From Comamonadaceae bacterium OH2545_COT-014 (GTDB taxonomy: Bacteria > Pseudomonadota > Gammaproteobacteria > Burkholderiales > Burkholderiaceae_C): a stretch of DNA of 34,294 bases. The notes below the pieces were generated by a model. That model had not been told where the DNA came from. It saw nothing but the letters and a program-made list of their open reading frames with translations, and ran no database searches. Positions 1-7,322 of this stretch are shown in pieces. Within the stretch, counting starts at the first letter, position 1. Each line of letters starts with the position of its first letter. Made by a program: the position numbers and the translations under genes. The stretch is taken from positions 1 to 34,294 of the forward strand of contig RQYR01000031.1 of the NCBI GenBank assembly GCA_003859965.1, read 5' to 3'.

Positions 1-89
1 AATAGCACGCGCTATTGGCGGCGTTTTGCGCCTTGCATCCCATCCCAAACCGCTTGTTGCCCACTCGCGCCGAAACTTTGAACAGGTTC
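1..89 (+). mobile_element. Right-hand end of an IS5-like insertion sequence (partial)
   Basis: The last bases, 77-89, read on the minus strand as GAACCTGTTCAAA, identical to the start of the IS-like element at 34210. The adjoining triplet TCA (90-92) fits the TNA target of the IS1031 group of IS5 elements. One frame is open from base 1 to a TGA at 79-81 and could be the transposase C-terminus, but I do not recognise its residues. The boundary is inferred from the shared terminal sequence. The rest of the element lies outside the window. Confidence 0.5.
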
Positions 90-1703
90 TCAGAGAAACA
101 GCGGCAAGCCCATCAGCGGCCAGATGGCAAAGGCGAACAGCAGCACCAGCACGGCGCTGATGGGGCCAAGCCACAGACTCAGGCGCAGCAGGTCTTGCGC
201 CGAATAGGTGGGCGCGTCTTCCACTTTGGCGAACAGCGCCATCGGTTTGGCCGAGCTGCTCATGGTGTGGCAAAAGCCGGCGGCGGCGGTGGAGGCAAAA
301 GCGGCCGCCACGGCGGATACGCCCACTTCCGGCGCCAGCGACACCACCAGCGGAATCAGTACCGCCGAACGCGCCGAGCGAGACTGAATGACCAGGTGCG
401 CCGCCGTGGAGATGAGCACGATGACAACGATGAACACCACCCCGGCGGCTTTGCCCGCGCTGCGAATGGGGCCCAGCATGCCTTCGGCCGCCCAGGCCGC
501 CGCGCCGGAGCTGACCAGCGCTGAGCCCAGTGCCAGCGTGGCCGCCATGAAAATCAGCAGCGACCACGGCACCGACTTGAGCGCCTTGCCCAGCTTGACC
601 ACGCCCAGGCTGTTGCTGCTCATCGCCAGCCCGCCGGTGAGGGCGATCACCGCCGGGTGAATGCCGTGCAGCGGCTCGGAACACCACAGCGCCACCACGG
701 CGGCCACCAGCCAGGCGGCCCGCCCTTGCGCCGCCGTCAGCTTGCCGCTGATGGGAATGGTGGTGTAGCTCTGCAACTCGCGCACTGACACGGCCAGCGG
801 CTGGGCGCGGTCGGCGCGCGTGGTGAACAGCCATAGCACCAGCTCCACGCACACCACGCAGGACACCACGGCAAGCGGCAGGCCATAAAGCATCCAGTTG
901 GCGAAGGAAAAGCTGGCATGGCCGCTGGCCGCCAGGATCTGGCTGGTAATCAGGTGCGCGCCCGCGCCCAGGTAAGAGGCCACGGCCGACAGCAGAATGA
1001 CCGAGGGAAACAGCAGCGCCAGCGCCAGCACCACGGCGGGCCGCCCGCGCAGCACCGACGCCAGCGCCAGAAACACCGGCATGGCCAGCGCCGCCCGGCC
1101 CGAGGTGGAAGGCACGGCGAAGGCGGTGGCAATCAGCGCCGCATTGCTCAGGTGCAGCAGTTGGCGCATGTTTTGTGCGCCAGAGATGATGAAGGCTGCC
1201 GCCCGCGTGGCCAGCCCCGAGGCGGTGATACCCGCTGCAATGACGAAGGAGCCGAGCAGCAGCCACACCGTGTCTTCGCCCAGCGAGTCGAACAGGGTTT
1301 TCTCCGGCAGCACGCCCAGCACCACCAGCAGCACGGCAGCGCCCAGGGCGACGTAGGTGTCGTCAATGGCGGTGAAGATCCAGAACCACACCGCAATGGC
1401 GAAAACGGAGAGCGTGAGCGCGCCTTGCGTGCCAAGGCGGCTTGCGCCGCCCGTCTTGTCCAGCGCGATGGTGATCCACCACGCCGCCAGCGCGACCACC
1501 AGAACCGCAGTGCCAATGGCGACCAGATGGCGGCCGGAGAGATCCAGCCGCTGCAGGCGCGCCAGCAACCCCCCCGGCTGGGACGGCTGGGCGCCAGACG
1601 AAGCCGCTGCGGGAAAAGACCGCTCATCCCCGAGTGTCAGATTGAGCGAGGAGCGGGTACGGTAGAAAACCGGGGCTGGTTCGGGCGGGGGCTGCTGCGA
1701 CAT
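90..1703 (-). CDS. SLC13/DASS-type anion permease
   Basis: Predicted inner-membrane secondary transporter of 537 aa in the SLC13/CitT-like (divalent anion:sodium symporter) superfamily. About 60 hydrophilic N-terminal residues are followed by roughly a dozen hydrophobic segments. The two halves each carry a Ser/Thr-rich re-entrant-type motif, STSGRAALAMP in the first and STAAHLVIQSRSARSAVLIP in the second, as in the family's repeated SNT-like loops. The start ATG at 1703 (MSQQPPPEP) is preferred over an upstream in-frame extension; no strong ribosome-binding site is visible. The substrate (dicarboxylate, sulfate or other anion) cannot be read from sequence. The stop codon TGA (92-90) abuts the IS end at 1-89 and is also the putative target triplet, so the natural C-terminus may have been altered by the insertion. 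The next gene upstream on this strand stops 144 bases away. Confidence 0.8.
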   Translation of the reverse strand: MSQQPPPEPAPVFYRTRSSLNLTLGDERSFPAAASSGAQPSQPGGLLARLQRLDLSGRHLVAIGTAVLVVALAAWWITIALDKTGGASRLGTQGALTLSVFAIAVWFWIFTAIDDTYVALGAAVLLVVLGVLPEKTLFDSLGEDTVWLLLGSFVIAAGITASGLATRAAAFIISGAQNMRQLLHLSNAALIATAFAVPSTSGRAALAMPVFLALASVLRGRPAVVLALALLFPSVILLSAVASYLGAGAHLITSQILAASGHASFSFANWMLYGLPLAVVSCVVCVELVLWLFTTRADRAQPLAVSVRELQSYTTIPISGKLTAAQGRAAWLVAAVVALWCSEPLHGIHPAVIALTGGLAMSSNSLGVVKLGKALKSVPWSLLIFMAATLALGSALVSSGAAAWAAEGMLGPIRSAGKAAGVVFIVVIVLISTAAHLVIQSRSARSAVLIPLVVSLAPEVGVSAVAAAFASTAAAGFCHTMSSSAKPMALFAKVEDAPTYSAQDLLRLSLWLGPISAVLVLLFAFAIWPLMGLPLFL

Positions 1704-1847
1704 GGGTGATTCACATAAGCGGTTCGTGTGGCGGACTCGTGGAGGAAGACCGGCCGCCGCCTGCACGGCGGTAACACTGCGGGCGCCCACCGGCACGGCG
1801 GCAACGGCCCGGTGTGTGACACACAACTGTTAGCTGGCGCGCGGGGG

Positions 1848-3365
1848 TCATTTCTCCTGTTGCATGGCTTCCAGCGTGGCTTCCTGCACCTGTTCCGCGC
1901 GGGTGGCGTCGATGGCGTGCGTCAGCGGCAAATCAATGCCGAACACGGTGCCGCGCGCGGCGCCCGACTCCACCCAGGCATAGCCGCCGTGGGCATGCGC
2001 CAAGGCTTTCACCACGGCCAGCCCCATGCCCATGCGCGGCGCTTCGGCGGTGGTGCCGGCGGCGGCCGTGTCCGGGCTGGCATCACGCTGGTGCACGGGG
2101 GTTTCGAAGATGGCGCGCGCCTGTGCTTCGTTCAGCGGCAGCCCCTGGTTCACAACCCACAGGCTGACCATGGCCTCGCCATCAGGCAAGCGGCGCAGAG
2201 AGGAGCCCAGCTCTATGGTTTCACCAGGGCGGGTCTGCTCCACCGCGTTGCTGGCCAGGTGGCGTATGCCTTGGCTGACGCGCTGCGGATCCAGGCTGAC
2301 GGTGCAATGCAGCGCTTCCGTCACTTGCCAATGCCGCTCAGGGAAGGCTTGGCGCAGCTGCTGCGCCAGCTGGTGGGTCAGGGCGTCCAGCTTGACCTCG
2401 CGCTGATGCAGAAAGCCGGGCTGGCCGCTGTCGATCAGCAGGGCCAGGTCGTGGGTCAGGCGGCGCAGGTGGTTCAGCGGCCCGTCCAGCGCGGCCGGGC
2501 CCAGGCCGGAAGGCTGATCACGCCACAGGGCCAGCGCGTTTACCTGGGCCTGCATCTGGACCAGCACTTCGGAGAGCACATGGCGCTGCTCAACATGCGC
2601 GGTGCTCAGGCGGTCCAGCATGCCGTTGATGGCGCGCGCCAGGCCGGCCAGTTCATCGTTGCCGTCTTCTGGCAGGCGCGTGGCCAGATCCAGCGGCCCC
2701 ACGCGCTCGGACAGCCGGGCAAAGCGTTTGACCGGCGCCAGAATCTGGCCCGCAACCAGCCAGGCGATGGAAGCGGTCAGCAGCATGCCGGCCAGCATCA
2801 CGCCGAACAGCACTAGCATGTTGCGGCGCACGCCGTTGATGTCGGACTGCACGAACTGCGCCACCAGCAGCACGCCCTGCTGGCCGCGCCCTTCCACGGT
2901 GCTCTTGCCCCAGCGCAGCTCGCCGTCGGGCGTGTTCACCACGCCCGAGGGCGCGGCGTCATTGATCAGCGCGTTGAGCCGCTGCCGGTCGCCAGCCAGA
3001 CGTTCGCCCGCATCGTTGCTGGCGTTGTCCACGAACAGCACGTCGCTGGGCGTTACGGCAATGAAAGCCTCGCCCCGGTCGGGCGTCTGGCGCTCCAGGT
3101 AACGCTCCATCAGCGCCGTCAGCGACGTGAAGGGACGGCGGGTGCGCGAGTCCACGGCTTCGCTGGCAAACGCATTGAATTCGCGGATTTCCTGGACGAT
3201 GGCCGCATTGGCATCCAGATACACCTGGCGCAGAAAAATGGAGCGCGCCGTCAACAGCAGTGCCAGCACGGCCAGCGCCGCGGTCAGAACAATCCAGCCG
3301 ACGATGCGCCAGCGCGCCGTGGTGGGCATCACCAGCCATTCGTTGTCCTGCTTTGGGGCTTTCAT
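1848..3365 (-). CDS. Histidine-kinase-like membrane protein lacking a canonical H-box
   Basis: A 505-aa protein with sensor-kinase architecture: TM1 at about 20-42, a periplasmic domain at about 43-182, TM2 at about 183-205, a HAMP linker at about 205-258, and a C-terminal GHKL-type ATPase at about 350-480. The HAMP tail runs into VEQRHVLSEVLVQMQAQV (258-275), where active kinases have a phospho-accepting His in an HELRTP-type box; by alignment that His is Val269. The N-box Asn (N373 in SNAVEQT) and a glycine-rich G2 box (GMGLAVV, 446-452) remain, but the G1 box reads NQG (406-408) instead of DxG. It is probably a pseudokinase or signal-sensing scaffold; a non-canonical phosphosite such as H262 is possible. 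No response regulator is nearby. It overlaps the upstream small membrane gene by ATGA (3362-3365), so the two are translationally coupled. Confidence 0.8.
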   Translation of the reverse strand: MKAPKQDNEWLVMPTTARWRIVGWIVLTAALAVLALLLTARSIFLRQVYLDANAAIVQEIREFNAFASEAVDSRTRRPFTSLTALMERYLERQTPDRGEAFIAVTPSDVLFVDNASNDAGERLAGDRQRLNALINDAAPSGVVNTPDGELRWGKSTVEGRGQQGVLLVAQFVQSDINGVRRNMLVLFGVMLAGMLLTASIAWLVAGQILAPVKRFARLSERVGPLDLATRLPEDGNDELAGLARAINGMLDRLSTAHVEQRHVLSEVLVQMQAQVNALALWRDQPSGLGPAALDGPLNHLRRLTHDLALLIDSGQPGFLHQREVKLDALTHQLAQQLRQAFPERHWQVTEALHCTVSLDPQRVSQGIRHLASNAVEQTRPGETIELGSSLRRLPDGEAMVSLWVVNQGLPLNEAQARAIFETPVHQRDASPDTAAAGTTAEAPRMGMGLAVVKALAHAHGGYAWVESGAARGTVFGIDLPLTHAIDATRAEQVQEATLEAMQQEK

Positions 3366-3673
3366 GGCTGGCCCTCCTTCCGGGCCGATGCCGCTGGCGC
3401 CTCGGCGGGTGCGGCATCCTGACCTGCCGGCGCCGGCTCCTCATCGACTGAATGCACCTGCTTGACAGAGCGGGGCACATAAAACTGCGGCACCTCTCCG
3501 TTGGCCGCATCGGCGGCGGCGCGGCCAGTGGCGCGCACCTGGCCGAGCTTGACCTCAATGACTTTGCCCGAGAGCTCGGGCGGTGCCACCTTGTTCGCCA
3601 GCAACTGCGACAGCAGGGCAATGGCAATGGGCAGGCAGAGAAAAAGCGCAATGATGAACAGCCGTGGCAGCAT
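3362..3673 (-). CDS. Small single-pass membrane protein upstream of the kinase-like gene
   Basis: A 103-aa protein of unknown family. Residues about 4-27 form a hydrophobic segment (uncleaved anchor or signal), followed by a short hydrophilic region and an Ala/Pro/Glu-rich tail from about residue 80. The stop overlaps the start codon of the kinase-like gene (ATGA), so the two are very likely one operon and may act together, for example as sensor accessory and sensor. A 17-bp inverted repeat lies 13-29 bases upstream of the start codon. No domain assignment is offered. Confidence 0.65.
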   Translation of the reverse strand: MLPRLFIIALFLCLPIAIALLSQLLANKVAPPELSGKVIEVKLGQVRATGRAAADAANGEVPQFYVPRSVKQVHSVDEEPAPAGQDAAPAEAPAASARKEGQP

Positions 3674-3685
3674 GGCATGGAGCGG

Positions 3686-3702
3686 GTTCGAAAAAATCGA
3701 AC
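3686..3702 (-). promoter_or_regulatory. 17-bp inverted repeat in the leader of the small membrane/kinase-like operon
   Basis: On the minus strand it reads GTTCGATTTTTTCGAAC: 6-bp arms (3686-3691 and 3697-3702) around a 5-base spacer, 13-29 bases upstream of the start at 3673. Size and place suit a repressor operator or a small 5'UTR hairpin. No cognate regulator is identified and no clear -35/-10 pair is visible beside it. Confidence 0.4.
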
Positions 3703-4033
3703 GAAATGTTATCTGCCGTTATGGATATATATTTGAAATAGTTGAAACATGTTGCGCTTGGTGATTTTTATTACATCAGGAGCGGATGGATTTAATAAAA
3801 ATTTCAAAATTTTGTCATGGTTGTGTGAAAGGGAAAGTGCCTTGCTTTTTTCTTCGGATTTGAATTTACCTTGTTGAAAGGTGATTGTTTTTGGCGGGGA
3901 TTGATTTTGTGGTGATTGTTTTGGGGCAATTTTTTGAAAGGGGTTTGCAGATTTTTTTGCCTGCTTGTGATGTTCTGTTTTTGATGTCGCTGCCGGATAT
4001 GGATGGCCGCATGACTGTGGCCTTGCGCGCTCA

Positions 4034-4045
4034 AACAGGTTCTTA
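4034..4045 (-). repeat. Possible remnant IS terminal sequence
   Basis: On the minus strand, positions 4043-4034 read AGAACCTGTT, the same 10 bases as the IS ends at 90-81 and 34209-34218, and the flank TTA (4043-4045) fits the TNA target seen at both. Beyond 10 bases the match stops (TGAG instead of CAAA), and no transposase remains nearby. It may be a decayed solo end or coincidence. Confidence 0.25.
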
Positions 4046-4307
4046 GCCAGGCGCCACGCCATGGCGCAATGTGCCTGTGATGCGGCATCCGTAAAAAAGC
4101 CAGGCCGTTACAGGCGGGTGTTTCGGGGCGTATTGAAAATGGCGTTATTGCGGGCTGGTGATGGAGCGAAACCGGCCCTGTGCCCGTTTTGACCTTGGCG
4201 TGCGGTGAGGTCTGCGGCCGGGCCTCACGCATAGAGAAAGCGGCGCAGCAAGTGCGCAGTGGCAGATAACAGCCCGCTGCGCGCAGGCCAGGGGCCGAAC
4301 TCAGGCC

Positions 4308-5540
4308 TCAGCCCTGCGGCCAGGCGGTCCAGTGGTTGTCCAGCTGCAAATGGGGCGCGGGGCTGGCGGTGGCGGCTTGCGGCCCGCCGCTGTGCCGGGC
4401 GGCGCTTTCATGGCCGCCGATCCACAGGTGGCGTTGTCCGTCCGCGCGCGTTTGGGCGGCCAGGGCGCAGGCTTGCGGCAGGGGCGCGAAGCCTTGCCAT
4501 TGCCCGCTGGCGCTGAAACGGGCCACGCCGTGAGCGCGCGGGCAGCTCACCCACCACTGCCCGTCGAAGGCGGCAATGGAGCCGCCATAGCCGGCCAGGG
4601 CCGCAGCTACAGGCGGGCTGGCAGGGCCGGGGCCGGAAGGCGTGGCGGTCAGGGCGGCGGGGGCGGCCCCGGGCGGCGCGGGCAGGGCGTGGGCTTGCAG
4701 GCGCTGGCCGTCAAAGGTGGCGAGCACGGGGGCGGCGGCGCGGGCGGCGGCTTCGTCGTGTTCGGCCTGCAGGGCGATCCCCAGGCGCGCGGGGCCGCCG
4801 TCGCGGGCGGGCAGCCAGGCCAGGTGGCGCAGACTCAGGCGCGTGTCAGGCAGGCGCCACTGGCCGCGCAGGGCGCCGCTGGCGGCGTCGAGGCGGACGA
4901 TGGACGAGTCCATGCGCGCCAGATCGCGCTTGGCGCGGCCCGTTTCGGCCTGGGTGGGAATGCCGCCGTTGGCCACGATGAGGCTGCCGTCAGCGTCCAG
5001 CAGCAGCTCGTGCGGGTCCATGCCGTGGGTGGGCCATTCGTGCAGCAGGCGCAGGCTGCGCGCGTCGCGCACGCCGATCAGGCCGGCGCCGCTGGCCAGG
5101 TCGGTTTCGGTGGTGAACAGGCGGCGGCCGTCGGCGCTCCAGAGCGCGTGGCCGTTGAAGGCGCGGTCTGGCTCGGCCCAGGCCCATTGGGGCGGCGTGC
5201 GGCGGCCGGGCTGCCAGCGCAGCAGCCAGTCGCCAGGGCGGCGCGAGACGACGAGCAGGCTGCCGTCACGGGCGGCCAGCAGGGCGTGGGCGCGGGTGGG
5301 CAGCTCTTGGGTTGAATAAGGCGTTTTGGCAGATGGTTGTAAGACTGTTTGCTCTTTTTTATGTAGCGAAAGCAGGCCCGCGTGGTAGTGCCCGGTGCGC
5401 GTGTCGGCCCAGGTGGCGGCCAGCAGCGGGGCGCTGGCGCGGCGGGGCGCGGCTTGCGCGGCGCTGGCCAGCCACCAGGGCAGGGCGCTGGCGGCGTGCA
5501 GCAGGGCGCGGCGCGACAGGGGCGGGGGCGGGCGGTTCAT
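4308..5540 (-). CDS. DUF1513 family exported beta-propeller protein
   Basis: A 410-aa protein. The N-terminus has a Tat-like signal (SRRALL at residues 9-14, hydrophobic stretch, AQA cleavage region near 30), indicating export to the periplasm. The body matches DUF1513, a WD40/YVTN-like propeller family often found near imelysin-type iron-uptake genes: the segments FNGHALWSADGRRLFTTE, GLIGVRDARS, GMDPHELLLDADG and SLIVANGGIPT are characteristic. No imelysin gene is seen here. The start at 5540 (MNRPPPP) precedes the signal peptide directly; the ATG overlaps the TGA stop of the Nudix/MBL gene (5537-5540), so the pair is coupled. A short repeat unit at 5349-5376 lies inside the coding sequence, encoding part of a loop after the signal region. 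Biochemical role unknown. Confidence 0.8.
   Translation of the reverse strand: MNRPPPPLSRRALLHAASALPWWLASAAQAAPRRASAPLLAATWADTRTGHYHAGLLSLHKKEQTVLQPSAKTPYSTQELPTRAHALLAARDGSLLVVSRRPGDWLLRWQPGRRTPPQWAWAEPDRAFNGHALWSADGRRLFTTETDLASGAGLIGVRDARSLRLLHEWPTHGMDPHELLLDADGSLIVANGGIPTQAETGRAKRDLARMDSSIVRLDAASGALRGQWRLPDTRLSLRHLAWLPARDGGPARLGIALQAEHDEAAARAAAPVLATFDGQRLQAHALPAPPGAAPAALTATPSGPGPASPPVAAALAGYGGSIAAFDGQWWVSCPRAHGVARFSASGQWQGFAPLPQACALAAQTRADGQRHLWIGGHESAARHSGGPQAATASPAPHLQLDNHWTAWPQG
5349..5376. repeat. Dispersed GCT...TAGC repeat unit inside the DUF1513 gene
   Basis: The core is TTGCTCTTTTTTATGTAGC followed by GAAAGCAGG, an imperfect palindrome with an AT-rich centre. It resembles units at 11047, 15003, 25886 and 27827. 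The frame stays open through it. Membership of one family is judged by eye. Confidence 0.4.
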
Positions 5541-7258
5541 GGCGCAGGGGGCGCAGCGGTGGCAAGGGCGGTGGGATTGGGCGGCAGGGCCGTGGCGGGC
5601 AGCGCCAGCGGGGCCAGGTCGGGCGTGATGGCGCGCAGCCGCTGGGCGTGGGCCAGCAGCGAACGCTTGGCCACGGGCCAAGCTTGGCGGGGCACGTCGG
5701 CGTAGGCGTGGGCCACCCAGTCATCCAGCGTGCCGTGCGGCAGGGCGCGCAGGGCGGCGAGCACCTTGGCCTCGCGCGCCAGGCGGTGGGCCTTGAGGCG
5801 GGCGATGGTGGCGCGCGCTTCGTGCATGACGTGGCCGTGGGCGGGCAGGATGAACTGCACGCCGTGGGCGGCGCAGGCGGCGTCGAGCTTGTCGAGCGAG
5901 TCCAGGTAGGCGCTCATGTCGCCGTCGGGCGGGTCCACCACGGTGGTGCTGCCGCTGAGGATGTGGTCGCCGCTGAACAGCAGGCCGTCTTCTTCAAGCA
6001 GCAGGCAGACGTGGTTGGCGGCGTGGCCGGGGGTGTGCAGCACGCGCAGGGTGTGGGTGATTTCGCCCCCCAGGGCAGGCTCCTTCAGCGTGAGCAGCTC
6101 CTGATCTTGTAGCGCCCGTTGGGGCGTGAAGCGGCTGGCGGGGCGGGCGGTGGGTTGCGAGGGCAGGCCCAGCACGGGCGGGCGGCCGCCGCACAGGGCT
6201 TGCAGCGGGTAGGCGCCGGGCGAGTGGTCAGCGTGCGAGTGGGTGCAGACGATGGCGCGGATGTCGCCGCCCGCGGCCTGCCACAGCCGTTGCAGGTGGG
6301 CGGGGTCGTGCGGGCCGGGGTCGATGGCGATGTAGCCGCTGGCGGCGCTGCCCACCAGGTAGCTGTTGGTGCCGGGGCCGGTCATGAAGCCGGGGTTGGG
6401 CGCGGTCAGGCGCAGCACGTTTTTCAGCAGCGGCACGGGCTGGGCGCTTTGCCAGTCGAGCGCGTGGCCCATTTGGCCGTCGGGGCAGGTCAGGGCCAGC
6501 TCGCCAAAAGGCGGCTCGTGTTCCATGTAACGCGCCTCGCGCCCGGCCAGCGTGCCGGCGCGCGGGCAGCTTGTCCACAGCGGCTGCTCGCCGGCGCAGG
6601 CGGCGAGGGCGGCGTTGGCATCGGGCCACTGGCGCAGCCGCTCCAGCGTGCGGATGGTAGGAAAAATCATGTGGAACTGCCCGGCGGCATGGCGCGCCAG
6701 CGCGTCGGCGGGGCGTACCCACTCGGGGGCGAACTGCTCGGCGCCGTCGGCCACGGGGGTCTGGCCGGCAGGCATGTGGGCCACGAAAAAGGGCACGTCG
6801 TAGCGGCGCGGCAGGTCGCGGTCGGTGAGCCAGCGCGCCAGCCAGAACACGTCGGCCGCGGCCAGGCGCAGGCCGCGCGCGGCGCACTGGGCGGCCAGCG
6901 GGGCATGGCGGTCGAGGGCGGCCACGTCGCCAGCGGTGGCGGGCGTGCCGTCGGCGCGGCGGGCCAGCAGCACGCCCACTTCTTCAAAACATTCGCGGAT
7001 GGCAGCCAGGGCGGCGGTGAGGGTGTTGTCGTCCTGCGCGGCGCGGCGGGTGGCATGGGCGTGGGCGGCGGCATCCTGCGCGTCGATGACGCCGCCCGGA
7101 AACACGTAGGCGCCGGGCGCGAAGCGGGCGGCCGGGTGGCGGCGCGTCATCAGCACCTCCAGCCCCTGCGCGCCATCGCGCAACAGCAGCAAGGTGGCGG
7201 CGGGCAGCAGGGGCGCGGGCGTGCGCGGCGGGTGCAAAAGCTGGCTGGGGCGGGGCAT
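5537..7258 (-). CDS. Nudix hydrolase-metallo-beta-lactamase fusion protein
   Basis: A 573-aa two-domain protein. Residues about 10-240 form a Nudix-like domain (FPGGVID, then RECFEEVGVLLA matching the RExxEExG core), with a longer spacer between the Gly and RE parts than the classical Nudix box. Residues about 290-530 form an MBL-fold hydrolase with the zinc motif THSHADHSPG and later HTPGHAANH, SGDHIL and PAHGH ligand segments. The arrangement resembles LACTB2-like hydrolases with an N-terminal Nudix-like region; substrate unknown (CoA/acyl-phosphate-type Nudix plus a hydrolytic MBL is a guess). The start at 7258 (MPRPSQ) is chosen because a CATAAT -10-like box (7274-7269) lies only 10 bases upstream, implying a very short leader. 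Transcribed divergently from pepP, with ATGA overlap to the DUF1513 gene downstream. Confidence 0.82.
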   Translation of the reverse strand: MPRPSQLLHPPRTPAPLLPAATLLLLRDGAQGLEVLMTRRHPAARFAPGAYVFPGGVIDAQDAAAHAHATRRAAQDDNTLTAALAAIRECFEEVGVLLARRADGTPATAGDVAALDRHAPLAAQCAARGLRLAAADVFWLARWLTDRDLPRRYDVPFFVAHMPAGQTPVADGAEQFAPEWVRPADALARHAAGQFHMIFPTIRTLERLRQWPDANAALAACAGEQPLWTSCPRAGTLAGREARYMEHEPPFGELALTCPDGQMGHALDWQSAQPVPLLKNVLRLTAPNPGFMTGPGTNSYLVGSAASGYIAIDPGPHDPAHLQRLWQAAGGDIRAIVCTHSHADHSPGAYPLQALCGGRPPVLGLPSQPTARPASRFTPQRALQDQELLTLKEPALGGEITHTLRVLHTPGHAANHVCLLLEEDGLLFSGDHILSGSTTVVDPPDGDMSAYLDSLDKLDAACAAHGVQFILPAHGHVMHEARATIARLKAHRLAREAKVLAALRALPHGTLDDWVAHAYADVPRQAWPVAKRSLLAHAQRLRAITPDLAPLALPATALPPNPTALATAAPPAP

Positions 7259-7322
7259 GGTGACGGCGATTATGGGCGGGCGCGCCAGGCGGACGGGCGG
7301 GCATCCGCTAAGCTCGCGCTCC

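Larger units (their letters stand above)
3674..4307. other. Gene-poor gap, strongly AT-rich at 3705-3990
   Basis: No convincing gene lies in these 634 bases. The part from about 3705 to 3990 is conspicuously AT-rich against high-GC surroundings, with T-rich runs and a short direct repeat GGTGATTGTTTT at 3880-3891 and 3911-3922. A minus-strand open frame (about 3709-4062) gives a Lys/Gln/Pro-rich product without recognisable features and is not called. From about 4000 the composition returns to normal. An IS-end-like sequence occurs at about 4034-4042. The gap could be a transfer scar, decayed mobile DNA or a long regulatory leader; I cannot decide. Confidence 0.6.

Noticed and set aside
3709-4062. 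Minus-strand open frame of 117 codons in the AT-rich gap
   Set aside because: Lys/Gln/Pro-rich product with no domain, no clear ribosome-binding site, and composition that follows the local T-rich runs; kept only as part of the gap description.
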